The translations under genes were made by a program, and so were the position numbers. A stretch of 64,000 nucleotides of DNA, from the NCBI GenBank assembly GCA_051453625.1, contig JBOZIK010000001.1, positions 156,470,494-156,534,493 on the forward strand, written 5' to 3'. Positions within the stretch are counted from its first letter, which is position 1; every line of letters begins with the position of its first letter. The stretch is from Welwitschia mirabilis (taxonomy: Eukaryota; Gnetophyta; Gnetopsida; Welwitschiales). Below the pieces are notes generated by a model that saw only the letters and a program-made list of their open reading frames with translations, was not told the DNA's origin and ran no database searches. Below are positions 60,225-64,000 of the stretch, in pieces.

Positions 60225-63200
60225 ATTCATACATGGAATTGTAGGGGTTTGGGGTCCCGTTATAAAAGTAGAAAATTTAAATGCATCGTGAAGGAAAATG
60301 AAATAGATGTCATTTGTCTTCTAGAAACCAAATTCAATTAAATGAGGATAAGCTAGAAAGATGGGGAAACCAAAATAAAACAGTAATTCATAGTACAAGC
60401 AGGGCATGAGGTCTCATGATCTCGGCTTAACAAAAGCTAAAAGTTTTTAATAACTCAAATTGGTTTCCTACAATCAAGTTGAAGCATTGTGGATGGATTT
60501 TGACTAATTTTTATGGGTCCCAAAATTATGTAGATAATGGTGTGCAATGTGATATTATGCAGAAAGGGAGACCTGAAAAATTCAAGTGGTTAGCAATGCT
60601 AATGCAAATGGGAGAAGAGGTAAATCAGGCTGGAACATTATGGGGGTGAACTCAGTCCAGAAATCTATAGATAACAATGAACATGCACACATGGAGCTCC
60701 AAAATTGTAAACATACTTGGTCAGATAGGAGACTGGTTAGCAGTAAGGTCTAGATCAAAATTAATAGGTCTTGATGGGCAAAGTTATTGTTTCTCAATTT
60801 AATTGTTCTGGCTAGGCTCTTAACAGAATGGCCTTAGATCATAGACCAGTTATAACCCAAATAGGGGACTCTTCTCCCAGAAAGGCAACCTAAAGGCACC
60901 CTCTATTTTTGAAAGATATGGGATTGGAAAGGGGGAAGTGGTTATGATGGTTCAAAACATTTTAAAAACATATTAAACCCTAAGGGCAAATCCTACTATG
61001 TTGCTTCTGCACAGGTTAAGAAGAGGTTAAACAGAAAGTCAGGTCCTTGCTCAAGAAGGACAACTATAATTTTCAAAGAAGGAAAGAACTTGAAATGAAA
61101 GTAAAACAAATTCAAACTAAACAGGAGACCTCAGAGAAGGATCTCTCACAAGACAAATACAAGATTCTAAGGAAAATTCAAGAGATACAGCATGAAGAAA
61201 AGCTATACTGGAAGCAGAGATCCAGGGTCTAATGACGGGACAAAAAACACTAGATTTTCTTCCAGCTAGCCTACCAACAGGACAATATAACTAAAATTCA
61301 AAGACTTGGGTAACCAAATGAAGTTCTTCAAGAGAAACAGGATATAAACAAGGCCTTAGTGGACTACTTCTAAAAACACTGTAGGAAGGACGATATTGCC
61401 CTCAGTTAGTAAGGAAAAATAAACAGAGCAATGACCATGATAATAGTGAGTTGAAGAAACCAGTAGAAAGGGAGAAGTTTGTAGGGTCTTAAAGTTAGTG
61501 AAAAATAATAGGACTCCTCGGACTAATGGTTGGCCCGCTGAATCCTTCAAGGCCTATTCCCCATCCTTGGGGACAAATTGGTAAATGCCATCCAACAAAC
61601 TTTAGGGATGGCAAGATTAGGAAGGAATTGAATTGTATCCAAAGAAAGCAAGGGCTGATAGACCAAAAGATTTTACACCGATTAGAATTTTCAACATCAT
61701 CTACAGACTGTTGCTAAACTTTTAGTAGCCAAATTGCCCCTTTCCTCCCAAAAGTTGTCTGTGTGTGTCAAGCAAGATTTATAAAAGCTAGGTACCTCCA
61801 AGACCAAACCTCTTTGACTTATGAATTAATACGTTCATGTAAAAAAAAATATTTTTTAATAATCTTTATTAAACCAGATATTGCTAAGGCTTATGATTTA
61901 GTTAATTACTTGGCCCAAGGAAAAATTTTAAGGCAAGAAGGATTCAACAATCATTTTATGCCAATGATCTAGACTCTTTTATGCTGCAGAAAGAATAAGG
62001 TGAGGTGACCCTGTATCACCTCATACACCATAGTTATGGACATCGGACACAAGTTGTTAGAGAGGAATGGAGCTAGAGGTTTCAAGATAGGACAATAGAA
62101 ATTCATTAGGAATCACTATGCTACTGATACTATGATTGTGGCTAGAGCTAGTCCTCAGCAAGCTTCTCCAATAAAGAATAGCATGAGGCAATTCAGAGAA
62201 GCTACTGCACTTGAGATTAATTAGAACAAGTCTAAGATTCATTTTATGGGCAAGGTCACTAGGGCTGGAGCATCATCATCAATTTTGTGCAGATTAAAGA
62301 GGGACCAACCCAAGATATTTATTTGGGTGTTCCAATACACAGATAGAGACAGATAGAGATTTGGCCAGCATTATTAGAAAAGGTTCAAAATAGGTGCAAC
62401 AATTGGTGTGAACACTACTTATACAATAAAGGTAAATGCATTTTAGCTAAGCTCATGTATTACTGCTGTCATTAGGTATACATGTTTTTGAAAAAAAAAA
62501 AATAGAACTATCAACAACTTTATCTGGTCAAAGGGAAAAGACAGAAGCCAAATACATTTGTCTAAATGGGAGAACATTGCCAAATCCAAAGCCTCCAGCA
62601 GATAGGGGATTCAAAACATTGAAAATTGCATTTTAACAAGGCTAGCTAAGGTAATCTTCAAATTATTAAACTCCACTCAACCATGAGCCAATCTTTTCAT
62701 GCATAAATATATCCCTTGCATTTCAAACAAAGGGGATTTTATTTTATGGCGTCAACTATGCATTGTTAAAACTCAATTGGATCAATTAGGAGTATCCAGT
62801 AATGATTCAGCCAAAATCATTTTGCTTAACTACCACGGCAAGGGGAAGGGTATAGTTAATTTTTAGAAAGGAATCATGCCAAGCAAAACCAAGAGTTGGC
62901 TGAAAGGGGCATGAACACTCAACTGAACTGCCCATCATGTCAATGTACTAATGAAAACAATTCTTCTAACAGGAATTTAATTTGATCAAGACCAGTGGAA
63001 GGAACATCTGGGCACTTGCAGCATCAAAGATGGGAAAAGTGGTGCTTTAGCAAATATGGTGTGTTAGCAATAGGATTATTTTTGAAAGCATCCCCTTACC
63101 CTCACCTATTTCTGCCTTCAAAAGGGTCGCTAATTTTTGAAAATAGCCCTAAGTTGCAATCGTAAATTCTCCACTTTTGGAACCAGAACCCAGAGCTTAA
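60225..63200 (+). pseudogene. Third LINE: L1-type ORF2 (endonuclease, RT, zf-RVT)
   Basis: TWNCRGLGSRYKSRKFKCIV and IDVICLLETKFN at 60,229-60,340 are the classic L1 endonuclease start. ALDHRPVITQIGDS near 60,832-60,873 corresponds to the SDHRP..I block near its end. A Lys/Glu-rich open stretch (61,047-61,232) follows. RT is poorly preserved: NFQHHLQTVAKLLVAKLPLS-like residues lie near 61,690. The catalytic block reads YATDTMIVARAS near 62,120 where FADDTLLF is expected. IFIWVFQYTDRDR near 62,320 replaces the Y.GVP block. FIWSKGKDR.QIHLSKWE-type residues near 62,518-62,565 match the thumb. The element ends somewhere before 63,200. Many stops and at least one catalytic substitution show it is dead. 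Confidence 0.8.
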
Positions 63201-63358
63201 CCTAGATCCCTTTTTCAAGTATTGGAAGAGTGACTCCATGCATTTTCACTACAGCAAACTAAAGTTGATCGAGGCTACTGTAGCACACTACATTTGTGTT
63301 CCCTAGGAAGGGAAAGCAGCTTAGACTCTCGTGGGCAGAGCAGTGATGAAAAAGGCGC

Positions 63359-63475
63359 AACATGTCGCCAACAATCCAAAATGTCTGCAAGTCAGCTGAA
63401 TTTTTCGGCCGACTCTTTGAATATGTTGGCGACAAGTCGCCATGGGAAAAGTCGGCGACATGGAAAAAGACGCGC
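63359..63475. repeat. CpG-containing cluster of GTCGCC/GGCGAC inverted repeats
   Basis: CATGTCGCCAACA at about 63,360 pairs with TGTTGGCGACA at about 63,426. ACAAGTCGCCATGG and AGTCGGCGACATGG lie next to it, with CGGCCGACT between. This density of CpG is unlike the rest of the window, where CpG is scarce. It could be the end of a young insertion or a structured region. No function is claimed. Confidence 0.6.
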
Positions 63476-63589
63476 ACGCAGACCTTGAAAACCCCCTTTT
63501 CCCACAAAAGCATCGGTTTTTTTCCTCCCTGCGAAACAGCAAGTAATCTGGCGCCAGTAAAGGAGGAAGAGAATGATTTCTCAAAGGAA

Positions 63590-63740
63590 AAGGCTGAAGA
63601 AAACTCTGGAGATTACCTCCATAAGAAAATTAGAGGGAACCTCCAAGACAAGCTCCTACACCAAACTCTCACCAAGGTGATTATTCCAGCATATGATGTC
63701 AAAATCCAGCAACCTGTTGTCTTATCCACCTTCCAATTAA
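63590..63740 (+). pseudogene. Patatin-like phospholipase exon
   Basis: The frame reads SGDYLHKKIRGNLQDKLLHQ, then TLTKVIIPAYDVKIQQPVVL and STFQL. This matches the patatin-like acyl hydrolase family, whose plant members have GKYLH..IRE.LG.TRLHQTLTNVVIPTFDIK..QP..FS. A donor AATTAA|GTACAG ends the exon at 63,740. The 5' boundary is not clear; open sequence continues upstream to 63,362 but is not family-like. Patatin-like proteins release fatty acids from membrane lipids. The catalytic GXSXG serine would be in an earlier exon and the DG(A/G) aspartate in a later one, so neither can be checked here. Confidence 0.65.
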
Positions 63741-63835
63741 GTACAGTACATATGTTGTTTTGTTGTGATTCCTACTCATTCATGCCAGTCATTACAAACC
63801 AATTACGATGCAAGCCAGTTAGAATGAGTTAAAAG

Positions 63836-63906
63836 ACCCTCTGTTATCAGATGTCTACATTGGAATATCAGCTGCTCCTACTTATTTTCCTGTGCATTAT
63901 CTTTAG
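63836..63906 (+). pseudogene. Patatin-like phospholipase, next exon with in-frame stop
   Basis: After an acceptor TTAAAAG|ACCCTC, the joined frame reads PLLSDVYIGISAAPTYFPVH followed by YL and TAG at 63,904-63,906. The family string is LLSD.CI.TSAAPTY.P.HYF. Translation past the stop continues TRNSSGSSS, in the position of the usual variable loop before the catalytic DGG/DGA, and then loses similarity. The stop (CAG to TAG or similar) suggests a pseudogene, though a sequencing error or an alternative donor cannot be excluded. The gene runs off the right edge of the window and is on the strand opposite to MTR4. Confidence 0.6.
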
Positions 63907-64000
63907 ACGAGGAATTCTTCAGGATCATCAAGCATTCACTTATTTTCCCTTAAGTCACGTGTGAATTCCCAGGTTTATCCAATTTTTCTGAAACTTCTGT

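Noticed and set aside
1-64000. CRISPR arrays, operons, bacterial signals, tRNA or rRNA genes
   Set aside because: The window is plant nuclear DNA; no regularly spaced direct repeats with unique spacers, and no recognisable structural RNA gene was seen by eye.

Overview
This is a stretch of plant nuclear genome, most likely from a seed plant with a large, repeat-rich genome. The evidence is a plant-type MTR4 RNA helicase gene with GT-AG introns (one of them 5.3 kb), plant families of LTR retrotransposons (Ty3/gypsy, Athila-like, Ty1/copia) and L1-type LINEs whose first ORF looks like DUF4283. A gymnosperm would fit the old, heavily mutated repeats and long introns, but the sequence alone does not settle it. 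Four runs of N (25,372-25,640; 29,616-29,746; 31,177-31,726; 56,449-56,458) show that it is a draft assembly.

Layout. 1-2.6 kb: AT-rich, nothing recognised. 2.65-9.24 kb: a complete but dead Ty3/gypsy element with two diverged LTRs, a primer-binding site and a polypurine tract, interrupted by a 1.7 kb near-perfect inverted repeat (a foldback element). 9.2-14.2 kb: unassigned AT-rich DNA. 14.2-16.1 kb: a second Ty3/gypsy pol on the minus strand. 21.4-23.4 kb: Athila-like gag-protease on the plus strand. 24.3-26.3 kb: locally duplicated, satellite-like DNA around an assembly gap. 26.6-34.5 kb: an L1-type LINE split by a 3.8 kb insertion. 34.6-38.4 kb: fragments resembling retroelement accessory ORFs. 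38.4-41.7 kb: a second, non-L1 LINE.

42-52.2 kb: the one clearly intact gene piece. Eight minus-strand exons keep a continuous reading frame for the last 577 residues of an MTR4-type DExH-box helicase, the cofactor of the nuclear RNA exosome. Its roughly 400 N-terminal residues (RecA1) are not visible in the window. 52.2-59 kb: tandem duplications, an unrecognised decayed coding stretch and a copia gag relic. 59.3-63.2 kb: a third, L1-type LINE. 63.6-63.9 kb: two exons of a patatin-like phospholipase with an in-frame stop.

The left half (to about 34.6 kb) is visibly more AT-rich than the right half. Most stops in its elements can be read as CAG/CAA to TAG/TAA, CGA to TGA or TGG to TAG/TGA, the pattern expected from long-term deamination of methylated cytosine. 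I found no new biological system that I can defend. The most interesting items are the foldback inside the gypsy element, a decayed copy of the last MTR4 exon just downstream of the gene, two coding-like relics I cannot name, and the missing 5' part of MTR4.
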